Positions 45,555-54,949 are shown, numbered from the stretch's first letter. The stretch: 64,000 nucleotides of DNA from Shewanella livingstonensis (GCF_003855395.1 NZ_CP034015.1:3668001-3732000); one strand, 5' to 3'. Notes: generated by a model not told the origin, from the sequence alone. Translations and numbers: made by a program.

Positions 45555-46697
45555 ATGAAAAAACATTCTTATACATTATTAGCATCATTGGTGTTATCGG
45601 CTTGTGGTGGCGGTGGTGCTGACTCAGAAAAAGAAACCGATGTCCCATCAGATACAACACCATCTAAAACCTATGTGTCTGGTAATACGGTGCAATCTGG
45701 TAGTGCTGGCTATATAGAATATCCAACAGAAGATGTAGGTCAGGGTTATTACTGTAATGGTAGTTCTGACAAGTATTTTGAAAGCGAATTTGTACGAGTT
45801 TATGCTAACAGCGCAGTTGGCAATAATGACTTAATGGCTGTTGCAACAATTGTTCAGAACAACATGTCTTTTTCCTACGGGAAAATGAACTTTACCACGG
45901 CATCCCTAAAAGAATTTATGCCGCAATACGCACCAACTATCGCAAATCGTTTTTTACAAACAAACGAATACAATGATGAACTTGCGTATAACTATGTCTA
46001 TACCGGCATTCATAAAGATCTTGATTGGAAGTCAATGACCGCTAGCGATGTTATCTATGGCATTCCAGATCATTATCAGTCTCTTGACACTCAGGGCGCT
46101 ATTGACACGGCTTTAATTCTAACCGAAAAATTTAGCGAACTATCAGGAACGGAAGTTGAAAAACGCAGCGACAAAGTTATTGTCTGTCTTGCTGGACACA
46201 TGAACAAAAGTCGTTTTGCTGAAGGGACATTTCGAGGGCTAAACTTCGCTGAGCCAGAAACGGATAGTCGTGTATTAGAATCAGTATACACCAAGCACGA
46301 GCTTATTCACCATGTTCAAATGCAACACTATCGAGTCACTGATGGTTCTGTTATAGGCATATACAACCTTCCGTACTGGCTTGTAGAAGGTCAGGCAGTG
46401 TATCTTTCAGGCCAATCAATAGCTAAACGAAGCGAAGTATCAAATACATCAATTGATGATATGAACAACGCATCAGATAAAAACTTGTACTATGAAGAAT
46501 ATGGGTTGGCTTATAGCTATCTTCACCTAAATAACGATATTGATACCATAAACAAGTTATATTCAAATACAGCAAGCGGTATCACTAGTTTTGAGTCAGC
46601 GTTTGATGCGCTTGGATTAAAGAATCATTATGGGCAAGTAATGACTTACAGTTCATTTAAATCAAATTATCAAACATGGGTAGCCGACTGGAAATAA
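45555..46697 (+). CDS. HExxH metalloprotease-like lipoprotein 2
   Basis: Lipoprotein of 380 residues with signal and lipobox MKKHSYTLLASLVLSAC followed by GGGG. The zinc motif is HELIHHVQ, near residue 248, and LPYWLVEGQAVYLSG lies about 20 residues beyond, giving the third-ligand Glu as in lipoprotein 1. The catalytic segments thus align with those of 39818-41140 though the rest is diverged, so the two look like distant paralogues. I use the ATG at 45555 because it starts a clean signal peptide; an upstream frame-open ATG would not. It is under promoter C and appears to be a single-gene unit. Confidence 0.8.
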   Translation: MKKHSYTLLASLVLSACGGGGADSEKETDVPSDTTPSKTYVSGNTVQSGSAGYIEYPTEDVGQGYYCNGSSDKYFESEFVRVYANSAVGNNDLMAVATIVQNNMSFSYGKMNFTTASLKEFMPQYAPTIANRFLQTNEYNDELAYNYVYTGIHKDLDWKSMTASDVIYGIPDHYQSLDTQGAIDTALILTEKFSELSGTEVEKRSDKVIVCLAGHMNKSRFAEGTFRGLNFAEPETDSRVLESVYTKHELIHHVQMQHYRVTDGSVIGIYNLPYWLVEGQAVYLSGQSIAKRSEVSNTSIDDMNNASDKNLYYEEYGLAYSYLHLNNDIDTINKLYSNTASGITSFESAFDALGLKNHYGQVMTYSSFKSNYQTWVADWK

Positions 46698-46825
46698 TAT
46701 AAATTAGGGGCAGCGATAAGTTACCCTAATTTCAAATTAAACGTCTATCTCCTAGTAACACATTTATCTTGCACAATAACATTTTTCTCATTGCAACAAT
46801 TTTAACAAATGTATAAAGGGTAATC

Positions 46826-47491
46826 ATGAGTAGTCATAGAATAGTAAAAAATAAATCATTTGGCCTATACTTTCTTTCATTTATGGTCCTATCTCCAATT
46901 TGGATTTTTTTAGGATTAATAATTGGTGGTTTTTTAGGTTATCAATACAATAGCACCGCGTTTTTCTTTGGGTTGATATGCTCTCCTATAGCATTAAGTT
47001 ACTTTCATACATCTAGGAAAATAAATAAACTCAACGAGTCTGCTGACTTACTTGAGAGTAATGTAAAAAAACTGCTTGAGAATACCGACTACTATTACAC
47101 TTCCGCAGGTAGTGCTATGGGTGTTGATGTTGTAAATAACATTATTGTCGTTGTTGCTACTGATAGAAAGTTAAAATTATTATCACCTATAACTTTTGAC
47201 GCAAAAATCATAAAGGATTACAAAGCCTACTCTCCTGGGCATACCTTAACAGATGTCATTGGCCATGCTAGTACAATGGATAAACACAGTGTTTTAACAA
47301 AAAACATTAACTCTCAGGTTAATTCTAGTCTTGAAACTGGACTTTATTTTAGTTTAGACAATATTTTAATGCCAAAAGTGTTTGCGAAAATGGAGTATAA
47401 TGAAGCAGAGAAGTGGCTTTTGATTATAGAGAAAATATTAAACCAAACAATTGAATCTCAACCGTCACCAATGTTTTATCCGCCACAATAA
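46826..47491 (+). CDS. Membrane-anchored hypothetical protein, 221 aa
   Basis: Protein with two adjacent membrane helices near the N-terminus (about 13-35 and 44-60) and a cytoplasmic or periplasmic soluble part of about 160 residues with a beta-rich pattern (VDVVNNIIVVVATDRKLKLL) and a helical end (YNEAEKWLLIIEKILNQ). I do not recognise the family with confidence. AAGGG precedes the ATG. It lies between two units with ECF-type promoters but has no convincing copy of the motif itself; a lone CGTCTAT upstream lacks the partner box. It may simply be a passenger. Confidence 0.7.
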   Translation: MSSHRIVKNKSFGLYFLSFMVLSPIWIFLGLIIGGFLGYQYNSTAFFFGLICSPIALSYFHTSRKINKLNESADLLESNVKKLLENTDYYYTSAGSAMGVDVVNNIIVVVATDRKLKLLSPITFDAKIIKDYKAYSPGHTLTDVIGHASTMDKHSVLTKNINSQVNSSLETGLYFSLDNILMPKVFAKMEYNEAEKWLLIIEKILNQTIESQPSPMFYPPQ

Positions 47492-47675
47492 TATGATGAA
47501 TTAATTATAATACCTGGCAGGTAAAGTTGGCAGTTAATTATTACCAAGTATTTTGTTAAATAGGTGGCAATAATGGACAGGGTAACCGCATGAGTGTGCG
47601 TTTTTTGTTCATAATGAATAGTATCAATACAGAACCACTTCCAATCATTCATGAAATGATAACGTTCTGAACAAA

Positions 47676-47703
47676 TGTAGTTTTAAAAATATACTGAATC
47701 TGT
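47676..47703 (+). promoter_or_regulatory. Candidate ECF-sigma promoter D, degenerate (TGTAG-N16-AATCTGT)
   Basis: Aligns base for base in spacing with promoters A-C but has TGTAG for TGTGG and AATCTGT for CGTCTGT. It lies about 190 bases before the lipoprotein-subtilisin operon. The loss of CG in the second box may weaken it. Confidence 0.5.
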
Positions 47704-47756
47704 TCGTAAAACGTTCGCGATCTCGCCCTGCAATAATGGATTATGCAATTAGATTT

Positions 47757-47798
47757 AAATAACAAATAACAAATAACAAATAACAAATAACAAATAAC
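47757..47798. repeat. Heptanucleotide tandem repeat AAATAAC x6 in a gene leader
   Basis: Six perfect AAATAAC units between promoter D and the lipoprotein ATG at 47893. It would be transcribed into the leader if promoter D is used. Confidence 0.92.
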
Positions 47799-47892
47799 AT
47801 AGTAATTAATTAATGCTGAATTATTTAAAAGAATCAGTATTAATCAATTATATATGTCCAGTTTAATCAACTCTGTTAATCGAGATTATATA

Positions 47893-48843
47893 ATGAAAAA
47901 GAACATCGCTCTGTTTATTTATACTGCGGTTATAACCGTTTTTCTTTCTGCTTGTGGTGGGGGCAGTGACAGCGATGAAAATGATAGCTCCTCGGTAACA
48001 CCAACGCCACCAGTAACCACACAGCCATCTCAACCAATGACAGTTAGTACGTCTTTGATTAGCACCTCAGTAGATGAGCTAGGCTCAGTTTCTGGCTCAT
48101 TCTCAGCAGGCAATGTTAATGGCACACTGTCGGCAACAAGTAGCTATTCAGGCAAAGGAAAAGTCAAAATTGATGTTAGTGGTAATTCAGTTAATGTGAC
48201 CTTTACTGCCCCTGAAATGAACAACGATCTCATTGAGCAGTTTGTCGTTACCGCTAAAGACAGCAAAACTTCACATACCGTTACGTTCACGGCCAATGTT
48301 AAAAACACATCAGCCGTCAGTAAGGTTTCGTTTTTAACCGCCTACGCATCATCAGTGAGCCAAAAATCATTATTTGCTGACATGACGAATATTTACCGCT
48401 TTTACAGTAGTGCTGGGGTGTATGTTGGCGAAACAACAGCATCCGATGCAGATGATTATCAAGATGCCTTTAGTGACTCGCAAACAGTGGCATACAGCAC
48501 CTTAGCCAAAAACAGTTCTTACTCTTCAGCAGCAATCACCAAAATGCTTGCAGACTACAAGACTGGCGCACTGAGTGAGACCGATATTGATTCAACTATA
48601 AGCGGCTTGCAAACCTACATTCTTTCAATCAACACCACTTTGGCGACAAAAATCAGTGATATTGCAGCGCTTTCAGACAAGCTACCGGTGTTTACTCCGG
48701 GTGAGTTAAGTATGACCTTGACTGGCATGTCATCTTTAATTGGTAATCCATCCATGGGCTCATATGTGAACGGCCAGTGGGTTTTTAATAGCGAATTTGC
48801 GTTAATCGGCAAAATCATTTCATCAACTTGTGCCGCAGAATAA
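47893..48843 (+). CDS. Ig-like lipoprotein paired with subtilisin-like protease
   Basis: 316-residue lipoprotein with signal and lipobox MKKNIALFIYTAVITVFLSAC then GGGSD. After a Thr/Pro/Ser-rich linker comes a beta-rich domain (about 45-140, with VSTSLISTSVDELGSVSG, VDVSG-like strands and FTAPEMNND) resembling a cadherin/Ig-like fold. The rest is mainly helical (about 145-290). No family is recognised. It is the first gene of an operon with the secreted subtilisin-like protease, 22 bases apart, so a chaperone, inhibitor or anchor role for that protease is plausible but unproven. I choose the ATG at 47893 as the start of the signal peptide. Confidence 0.75.
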   Translation: MKKNIALFIYTAVITVFLSACGGGSDSDENDSSSVTPTPPVTTQPSQPMTVSTSLISTSVDELGSVSGSFSAGNVNGTLSATSSYSGKGKVKIDVSGNSVNVTFTAPEMNNDLIEQFVVTAKDSKTSHTVTFTANVKNTSAVSKVSFLTAYASSVSQKSLFADMTNIYRFYSSAGVYVGETTASDADDYQDAFSDSQTVAYSTLAKNSSYSSAAITKMLADYKTGALSETDIDSTISGLQTYILSINTTLATKISDIAALSDKLPVFTPGELSMTLTGMSSLIGNPSMGSYVNGQWVFNSEFALIGKIISSTCAAE

Positions 48844-48865
48844 CGCTGTATTACCGGAGAATATC

Positions 48866-50371
48866 ATGAAAAAATTAACTACCTTATCAATGGCAATACT
48901 CGCGTCTTTCGTAGCAACAGCAGCAATGTCTGCGCCAAAAGAAACGCAGATTACTGAACGTTACTTTACGCCACAGCTTGCGCCCCAGCCTACTGGTAAA
49001 CAGTCTGTGTCATCTGATGGCTCATTGCCTAACGATGCTGAGTTTCAACGCCTACAGTATTCTTACATGCACTCTTCATTAACTGAGGCAACGGTCGGCA
49101 ATTACTTTATTGGCTCGTGGCTAAAATCACAAACCAAGCAGACAAAAAAAATCCGTGTTGGAGTTGTTGATGTGGGATTTGCTCCTCATCCTGATATCAA
49201 CTACGCGAATGAAAGTGCCGACTTTTTTGAAAATGACAATGATGCATACAGTGAAAAGATAATGCGTGAGTCATCCTCATGCACTCCTCACGGAACGTAT
49301 GTCGCTTCAATCATTGCAGCAAAAAGCAATAATGGCGTGGGTATCTTTGGTGCTGGCAATAACGTTGAAGTCGTCCCAGCACGAGTGGCTGCCTGTGGCC
49401 AAGGAAGCAACTTTGAAACAAGTGACGGCATAGCTTGGCTGGCTGGAAGAAGTTTTGCTGATGAAGGTATCGCCGATATCAGTCATTCTGTTGATGTTAT
49501 TAATGTTAGTCGTGGTGGTTATGGTGGATGTCCTATCGATATTCAGGAAGCAGTTGATTATGCTATGTCAAAAGGCATTACCGTTGTCGCTTCAGCAGGA
49601 AATGGTAACGTCGAAACAGAACTTTCGTGGCCGGCAGGCTGTAAGGGTGTTATTACTGTTTCTGCTACTGATATAAACGACAACCAGGCAAGCTTTACAA
49701 ATTATGGGCATGCAAATGACATTACTTCTCGCGGAGTTGATGTTGCCCTTTATGGCTTAGATGATCCATCTTTGCCTAATAAGACATACATTGGATCAGG
49801 AACATCATTTTCTGGCCCTCTAGTCTCATCAGCGATTGCCAACGTACTTAGTGTTACTGACGGGCTAACGCCAGCAGAAGTGAAATACCTTCTTTTATCA
49901 ACATCTACTGAGTTTAGTGACACCACAACGTGTACTGTTGATAGCTGTGGTGAAGGTCATCTTAACAATGACAAACTTGTTGAAGCGGGTGAACTTTATC
50001 AGGCGGGCAATTTAAGCTACATCAAGCAGGCACTTCCTTATGGTAATGCATGTGATAAACAGCTACTGATTGAAACATTTGGCGAGTCACTTCCGTTATG
50101 CGGAATGCTTGAATTAACACTGAATGCGCTTGGTACAGAAAGAGATCATGTAACCTATAACGTCTATCGTGCACCAAAAGGCACCGCTATTGATGTGAAT
50201 GACAGTGCCACTGAGTTATTCATCAGTGACACGAAAAAGACAACACAGCTAGTACCTGATTTCGATATCGAATCATTCGACTATGGATTTACAGTGTGCT
50301 TCTCAGATGATTGTTCTGATGATGTTATTCACATCACAACATACGAAGAAAAAGACGCTAGCTGCGAATAA
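48866..50371 (+). CDS. Secreted subtilisin-like (S8) serine protease
   Basis: 501-residue exported S8 protease. Signal peptide MKKLTTLSMAILASFVATAA ends near AMSA; GGAG lies before the ATG. The triad is visible in order: Asp in VGVVDVGFAPHPDI (near residue 110), His in CTPHGTYVASIIAA (near 147), Ser in GSGTSFSGPLVSS (near 314). The oxyanion Asn is in VASAGNGN. About 110 residues follow the catalytic domain, with several cysteines, and look like a beta-rich accessory domain. The pre-catalytic part is only about 75 residues. It is the second gene of the promoter-D unit and ends at a strong terminator. Confidence 0.92.
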   Translation: MKKLTTLSMAILASFVATAAMSAPKETQITERYFTPQLAPQPTGKQSVSSDGSLPNDAEFQRLQYSYMHSSLTEATVGNYFIGSWLKSQTKQTKKIRVGVVDVGFAPHPDINYANESADFFENDNDAYSEKIMRESSSCTPHGTYVASIIAAKSNNGVGIFGAGNNVEVVPARVAACGQGSNFETSDGIAWLAGRSFADEGIADISHSVDVINVSRGGYGGCPIDIQEAVDYAMSKGITVVASAGNGNVETELSWPAGCKGVITVSATDINDNQASFTNYGHANDITSRGVDVALYGLDDPSLPNKTYIGSGTSFSGPLVSSAIANVLSVTDGLTPAEVKYLLLSTSTEFSDTTTCTVDSCGEGHLNNDKLVEAGELYQAGNLSYIKQALPYGNACDKQLLIETFGESLPLCGMLELTLNALGTERDHVTYNVYRAPKGTAIDVNDSATELFISDTKKTTQLVPDFDIESFDYGFTVCFSDDCSDDVIHITTYEEKDASCE

Positions 50372-50406
50372 ACAATAACGATTTCATGATAAAAAACCGA
50401 TAAAAA

Positions 50407-50440
50407 AAACGGTCATCGTATTCACGATGACCGTTTTTTT
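50407..50440 (+). terminator. Rho-independent terminator of the lipoprotein-subtilisin unit
   Basis: Stem AAACGGTCATCGT / ACGATGACCGTTT with a four-base loop and a seven-T tail. It may also serve the convergent minus-strand gene. Confidence 0.9.
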
Positions 50441-50461
50441 GTATTGAAACTACCTAGTAGA

Positions 50462-52249
50462 CTATAGCTTTAAGAAAGGTTCTCTTGCACGTTGACATTG
50501 TTGTAGCGTGTCGTATAAAGAACCTAGCGCAAGGGTACGACGTTTTTGATTACTACGATTAAACTTCGATTTTATAATGATTAATAATATAAAAACGAGG
50601 GTAAAGAGCACTAGTGGTGAGTAATTAATGGGAATATGCAACATATCAGTCAGTTTAAATACTGGGTAACCCACTGCATACGGAATAATAGAAAAAATAG
50701 CATTCATGACGGGTTGAAAATATACGGTAACCGCAATGGCTAATATTAAAAGCATTAAAATAATCATCTGACTTTTATTTGACGTCCTGCTCCAATGCGT
50801 TGCGGTTTCAGGTTTTATCGTTTCATTCTTATTAATATTAAAATAAAACTCATTGTAATCGTCATTGGTATCACGACCTTCGACCCTACTGTAACCTAAT
50901 AAAATCCAATCACCGATATCTGCAGTACCTAAAAGTGATTGAGGTGCCTTAAACGCTTTTTCTTCCCCTTCTGGAGTTTCGACCATCAATTCGCCATAAA
51001 TACTAGAGTCTCGTTGACGATGACTTGTGGTGGTGGTGTTGTACTCTGAGCGAATAGTCATGCCATAGTGATTTTTATAATCGGTACGTGTTGTTCTCGA
51101 ACTAACTTGCGTATTGTCACTCACGTCTGATTGGACACTCTTATCAATCACTTTCACAAGTTGGGAATAACTGGTAATTGTGCAAGGGAAATGAGACACC
51201 AATACATGCTTATGCAAGTAATCACTCTCATTGTGCGTAATGAAAGGGTGGCAAGTTTGCTGTATTTTCTCTTGTCTTGTGAGGCGCGAAGGTGGCACAA
51301 CACGCTCAATGGTATTGTTGCCAAGCTCTGTTAACGAATGAGTGTCACGTTCGTTATGCGCTTTGTTAGCGTCCACAATCAATTCACTGGCCATCTCGTT
51401 GATTTGCAATGCGCCACAAGATGAGCAATACCGGTATTGGTTATCGTTAAGCGCATCACAATGATGGCAGTACACATCGTCTTTTTTGGCTTGTCGAGCA
51501 CGCTGGTTATAGCCCATGTCGTCTATCGACACACTTAATATACGTTTCGTTGTATTCTTTATTTCATCTAATCTTGCGGTCTCTGCATCAAATGTTTTTG
51601 TGCGGCGGCTGATCCACATTGATGAGCTAATAATGGTAGCGATGACGGTGAGTGTCGCACCCAACTCAAAGGGGTATAACGCAAAATACCCCCCTATAAC
51701 ACCCAATATACAACAAAGAAATAAAGCACTGATAAAAATACCGAATTTAGAAAAATCTTCAACGCGATAACCAGGTTCACGTATAGATTCCTGGCCACTA
51801 TCACGATGAAAAACGACAACGGGAGCAAGCTCATTATGAGTCACTAAGTTGGCTTCACTCTTATACGCTAATGGATAATTAGCACTGTAGTCGGTTGGCA
51901 TTAAAATAGTTATCACATCGCCTTTGACGACTCGAGCAAGCGAGCTGTCTTCTGCGCTGATACTGACCGTTTTTTGCTCACCATTTTCATTGTTAAATGT
52001 TAAAAACCAGTATGAATAATATAACGTTTCGCTATTACTTCCGCCGGATTGAAAACGGCGTTTGTAATAATGCGTTTTTTCTACCCAACCAGTATAAATC
52101 GTCGCATTAGGACAATGTACTTTTAGTTCATCAATAATATCTGGATGTAATACAGTTATTGATTTTATGGTGACAAGGTTATCTATTTTATCGCCACAAT
52201 CTGGGCAATAGTGATCTTCAATCGTCAGCGTTGTCGTGCAATGTTTCAT
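50462..52249 (-). CDS. Double zinc-ribbon membrane protein, unknown function
   Basis: 595-residue protein with two zinc-ribbon-like cysteine sets: one at the N-terminus (Cys4, then CPDCG at 15-19) and one near residue 260 (CHHCDALND then CSSCGA). Four hydrophobic segments lie at about 165-190, 195-215, 495-515 and 545-565, so the ribbons and the central region face the same side, probably the cytoplasm. The middle (about 355-480) is beta-rich with a repeated polar loop. No family is recognised. AAAGGA lies before the ATG. It is downstream of the vWA/OmpA operon on the same strand, 241 bases away. Confidence 0.75.
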   Translation of the reverse strand: MKHCTTTLTIEDHYCPDCGDKIDNLVTIKSITVLHPDIIDELKVHCPNATIYTGWVEKTHYYKRRFQSGGSNSETLYYSYWFLTFNNENGEQKTVSISAEDSSLARVVKGDVITILMPTDYSANYPLAYKSEANLVTHNELAPVVVFHRDSGQESIREPGYRVEDFSKFGIFISALFLCCILGVIGGYFALYPFELGATLTVIATIISSSMWISRRTKTFDAETARLDEIKNTTKRILSVSIDDMGYNQRARQAKKDDVYCHHCDALNDNQYRYCSSCGALQINEMASELIVDANKAHNERDTHSLTELGNNTIERVVPPSRLTRQEKIQQTCHPFITHNESDYLHKHVLVSHFPCTITSYSQLVKVIDKSVQSDVSDNTQVSSRTTRTDYKNHYGMTIRSEYNTTTTSHRQRDSSIYGELMVETPEGEEKAFKAPQSLLGTADIGDWILLGYSRVEGRDTNDDYNEFYFNINKNETIKPETATHWSRTSNKSQMIILMLLILAIAVTVYFQPVMNAIFSIIPYAVGYPVFKLTDMLHIPINYSPLVLFTLVFILLIIIKSKFNRSNQKRRTLALGSLYDTLQQCQRAREPFLKL

Positions 52250-52450
52250 TCAATAATCCTTTATTTTACGCAATGCGCTTTGTTGTCCGTACAAACATCA
52301 AGACGTTAAATTAAGTGATGGTGCGACTAGGTTAGTTAGTGGCTTATTTAGCGGTAGGCTTGCTATTAATAAATCAATCTTCGTTAACGCCGTGAGTAAA
52401 CGTTGGCATTAATGTCACGTTTGCCCAGCAGTACACAAACTGTATAAATG

Positions 52451-52487
52451 ACACCGCCTGTATCGCTAGGCTCTACAGGCGGTGTTT
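52451..52487 (+). terminator. Strong hairpin after the vWA gene, U-tract on plus strand
   Basis: Perfect 12-base arms ACACCGCCTGTA / TACAGGCGGTGT around an 11-base loop, then TTTTTA on the plus strand. It lies immediately behind the vWA gene stop, which is on the minus strand, where the tail is only moderately U-rich. It may stop plus-strand antisense transcription or act in both directions. Confidence 0.6.
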
Positions 52488-52490
52488 TTA

Positions 52491-53330
52491 TTACATATCA
52501 ACCATTAACACAGGTTGCCCAAATGCTTTTAACTTCGCATTAGATTGCTTAAAGTATTGGCTCCAAAATTGTTTTAATGGCAGCATTTTCTCACCGCCAC
52601 GAAACCCTTTTGTGTCCGACGCTATCCAACCTGCGCCAAGTACATAGATATCAGCCTGATTAAAGTCACTGAGCATATTTGCCTGAGTCACTTTGGTGAT
52701 TTCTTGTTCTGGTGCAATGGTTTTCAATGAGTTGCTGGCATAAAAACTAGTCACGTCTGAGTTTTCAACCATGTCTGACACTAACAATAATACACGGCGA
52801 CCTTCACTGTCGGCGGCGACTATCGGTGCAATAACTTGTGATAGATTTGACAATATTTCCGTTTTTGGCACATCAACAGCGTCTTTTTTAAAGGACTGAA
52901 TAATGCTCGAGTCCACTTTACGCTGCACAAACGTGCCTTGTTGGTTCATGCAATTATCAAACTTTCTCAAGAGCTTTTTCGATACATCATCACGATCTTC
53001 AATATCGGTATCTAACTTACCCGTGAACAATATATTGGTATAAAAATCTTCTACGTAGGCACTAAAATTAATGATGGTAATTTTGTCGCCCGGTTGTAAA
53101 AAAAGCTGCACTTTTTGATGCACAAGCTTTTTAATATTCATGTCAGGCGAAAACGTGCCATCAATTGCCACAAATAGATGACGTTCAGCGACTTGAGTTG
53201 CCGTTTGAGGATTGACTTTAGCATAGTCATAACAACTTTTAATATCATTTCGTTCAGCAGCAACACCATACTGAGTCGATGCTAGAAATAATGCACTACA
53301 TAATCCTATCTTGGTTGCATTTAATGCCAT
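52491..53330 (-). CDS. Exported von Willebrand factor A-like protein
   Basis: 279-residue protein with a signal peptide (MALNATKIGLCSALFLASTQYGVAA). A vWA-like core follows: FVAIDGTFSPDM carries the start of a metal-ion site (DxTxS), ITIINFSAYV and RRVLLLVSDMVENSD are the following strands. The DxTxS differs from the usual DxSxS. Its ATG shares one base with the stop of the membrane protein gene (TAATG), so the two are coupled. With the OmpA-like lipoprotein and the membrane protein it forms a three-gene envelope operon. Function unknown. Confidence 0.75.
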   Translation of the reverse strand: MALNATKIGLCSALFLASTQYGVAAERNDIKSCYDYAKVNPQTATQVAERHLFVAIDGTFSPDMNIKKLVHQKVQLFLQPGDKITIINFSAYVEDFYTNILFTGKLDTDIEDRDDVSKKLLRKFDNCMNQQGTFVQRKVDSSIIQSFKKDAVDVPKTEILSNLSQVIAPIVAADSEGRRVLLLVSDMVENSDVTSFYASNSLKTIAPEQEITKVTQANMLSDFNQADIYVLGAGWIASDTKGFRGGEKMLPLKQFWSQYFKQSNAKLKAFGQPVLMVDM

Positions 53331-54949
53331 TAGCTCATCTCCTGCATTAACTCTTTACGTAATCGCTCACGCATTTGCTCTTCGGTTTCAACCACTTTTT
53401 CAGCTTTGCTTTTAGCGATTTCAGCGAGCAACTCTTGACGAATTCGCGCTTCTGCTTCGGCTGACGTTTCTACTGCTGCAACGGCTGGTGCCACAACGGT
53501 TTCAACAACAATGGTTTCTGGCACAACGACTGCGTCTAATACAGGTGCAACGAGCTCTGCTGGTGTAGGAGCGACTGCTGCTTCGGGGTGAGCATTAGAA
53601 GCATGTAATGCCCTGTTATCAATTTGAGTTTGGTGCTCTCTTCGTCGAGTCGACTGGTCAAATTTAGTTTCGGCTGCCCCAAGCTCTTCCATGTATGTTA
53701 AAAATGAGCGATCGCCGCAGGCTTCTAATACGTGCAACACTTTAGGATCTTGACAGTTGGTTTCTGCACGCTGATTCATTTTTTGTTGCAGGTTGGTCAA
53801 TCTTTTTTGCGCAATACGAGCAACTTGTTGCTTCAAACGGGAGTAGTGGGCTTTAAATTCTCGCTCACTTTTAAAAGGACCAATTTCTTTACGTGCATCA
53901 CTAGAGTGTTTACCGGCAAAACCGGTTTTAAAACCGATTAAAATGCCGAATATTTGTAATAGCACAAATAAGAACGCCAAGAAGATAAATGTACCCCAAC
54001 CACCTTTTTTCTCACGGTCCCATATATCTTCATCACTTTTAGCATCGGTCTCTTGCTTATTTTGTAACAATATAGCGGGTACAGCTTCTGCGTATGGATC
54101 TTGTTCTTGATACATAGAAGAGCTAGTGTCAATAATCACCGTTTCAATATGCTCTCGTTCTAATACTTGACCGCGTACGTATGTTGCCAGTACCGCGATA
54201 ACGATAATTGCGACAGCAGTAATAATAGTCACCAAGTAACGTGGTTTCACCTCAGCATTGGTCGCGATACGATTAATTAGCTGCTTATATTGTGGCTCAG
54301 CATCATCTTCAAATGTTTTATCTAAATTAATACGGGTATTGGGCGCAAGTTCAGGTGTATTTCGATCTCTGTTTTTCGCATTTTTCCACCATACTTTTGC
54401 TTTTTTGATTAGCGAGTTACCGTGAAGTTCATGCCCCGTAAAGTGAGTTAAGCCCACAAGCAGTACTGAAATAATAAAGGCTATACCGATAGCACCTTGT
54501 TGCTGCATCGATTCAGATGCGCCCGGAATGGTAAAACCAGACAGTACATAACTGAACCCCATAGCTTCAACAAACACTAATGCGGCAATGAGCACCCAAC
54601 CAATGGCGTGCAAGTTATTACGGCCATTTTCAGTTACTTTGCCAAGATAATCTTGGCTTTTAGCAAATAACTCTTCATCTTTATTCACTTTTTCATAATG
54701 ACTGGCAAAATCAGCACATAATGACACTTCACTGTTTAACCATGTTTTATTGTACACTTTTACGGGTGTCTCATAATCTTTTGACAAACGCTTCTCTTTA
54801 CCGACCAAGGGTAACGAGTAATACACATTGAGCCACCAAAAACTGACTTTATCCCACCAAATGGTGATCATGACGATCAACATCAAAGTCGTTAGCAGTG
54901 CAGATACTAATATTCGGTATTCATTAAATAGGGTTGTTAAAAAATCCAT
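53330..54949 (-). CDS. Multi-pass inner-membrane protein with charged C-terminal tail
   Basis: 539-residue protein with about five membrane helices (residues 13-35, 113-138, 150-172, 240-262, 318-340). Helix four is followed by an exposed loop with the sequence IDTSSSMYQEQDPY. The C-terminal 200 residues are cytoplasmic-looking: a basic coiled coil (FKAHYSRLKQQVARIAQKRL), a linker rich in Ala, Val and Pro (about 440-480) and a charged helix (EAEARIRQELLAEIAKSKAE). No family is recognised. GGAG precedes the ATG. It is the middle gene of the OmpA-lipoprotein/vWA operon. Confidence 0.75.
   Translation of the reverse strand: MDFLTTLFNEYRILVSALLTTLMLIVMITIWWDKVSFWWLNVYYSLPLVGKEKRLSKDYETPVKVYNKTWLNSEVSLCADFASHYEKVNKDEELFAKSQDYLGKVTENGRNNLHAIGWVLIAALVFVEAMGFSYVLSGFTIPGASESMQQQGAIGIAFIISVLLVGLTHFTGHELHGNSLIKKAKVWWKNAKNRDRNTPELAPNTRINLDKTFEDDAEPQYKQLINRIATNAEVKPRYLVTIITAVAIIVIAVLATYVRGQVLEREHIETVIIDTSSSMYQEQDPYAEAVPAILLQNKQETDAKSDEDIWDREKKGGWGTFIFLAFLFVLLQIFGILIGFKTGFAGKHSSDARKEIGPFKSEREFKAHYSRLKQQVARIAQKRLTNLQQKMNQRAETNCQDPKVLHVLEACGDRSFLTYMEELGAAETKFDQSTRRREHQTQIDNRALHASNAHPEAAVAPTPAELVAPVLDAVVVPETIVVETVVAPAVAAVETSAEAEARIRQELLAEIAKSKAEKVVETEEQMRERLRKELMQEMS

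Larger units (their letters stand above)
47492..47892. other. Intergenic region with ECF-type promoter D and tandem repeat
   Basis: 401 bases without a supported gene. It holds promoter D at 47676 and a heptanucleotide repeat at 47757. The stretch at 47545-47565 (TTAAATAGGTGG) has a short match at 57065, possibly from a common repeat. Confidence 0.6.

Noticed and set aside
46780..46825. CGTCTAT near 46789 region as a fifth ECF promoter
   Set aside because: The nearest CGTCTAT, just upstream of the 221-residue membrane protein gene, has no TGTGG-like box at the required spacing, so I did not count it.
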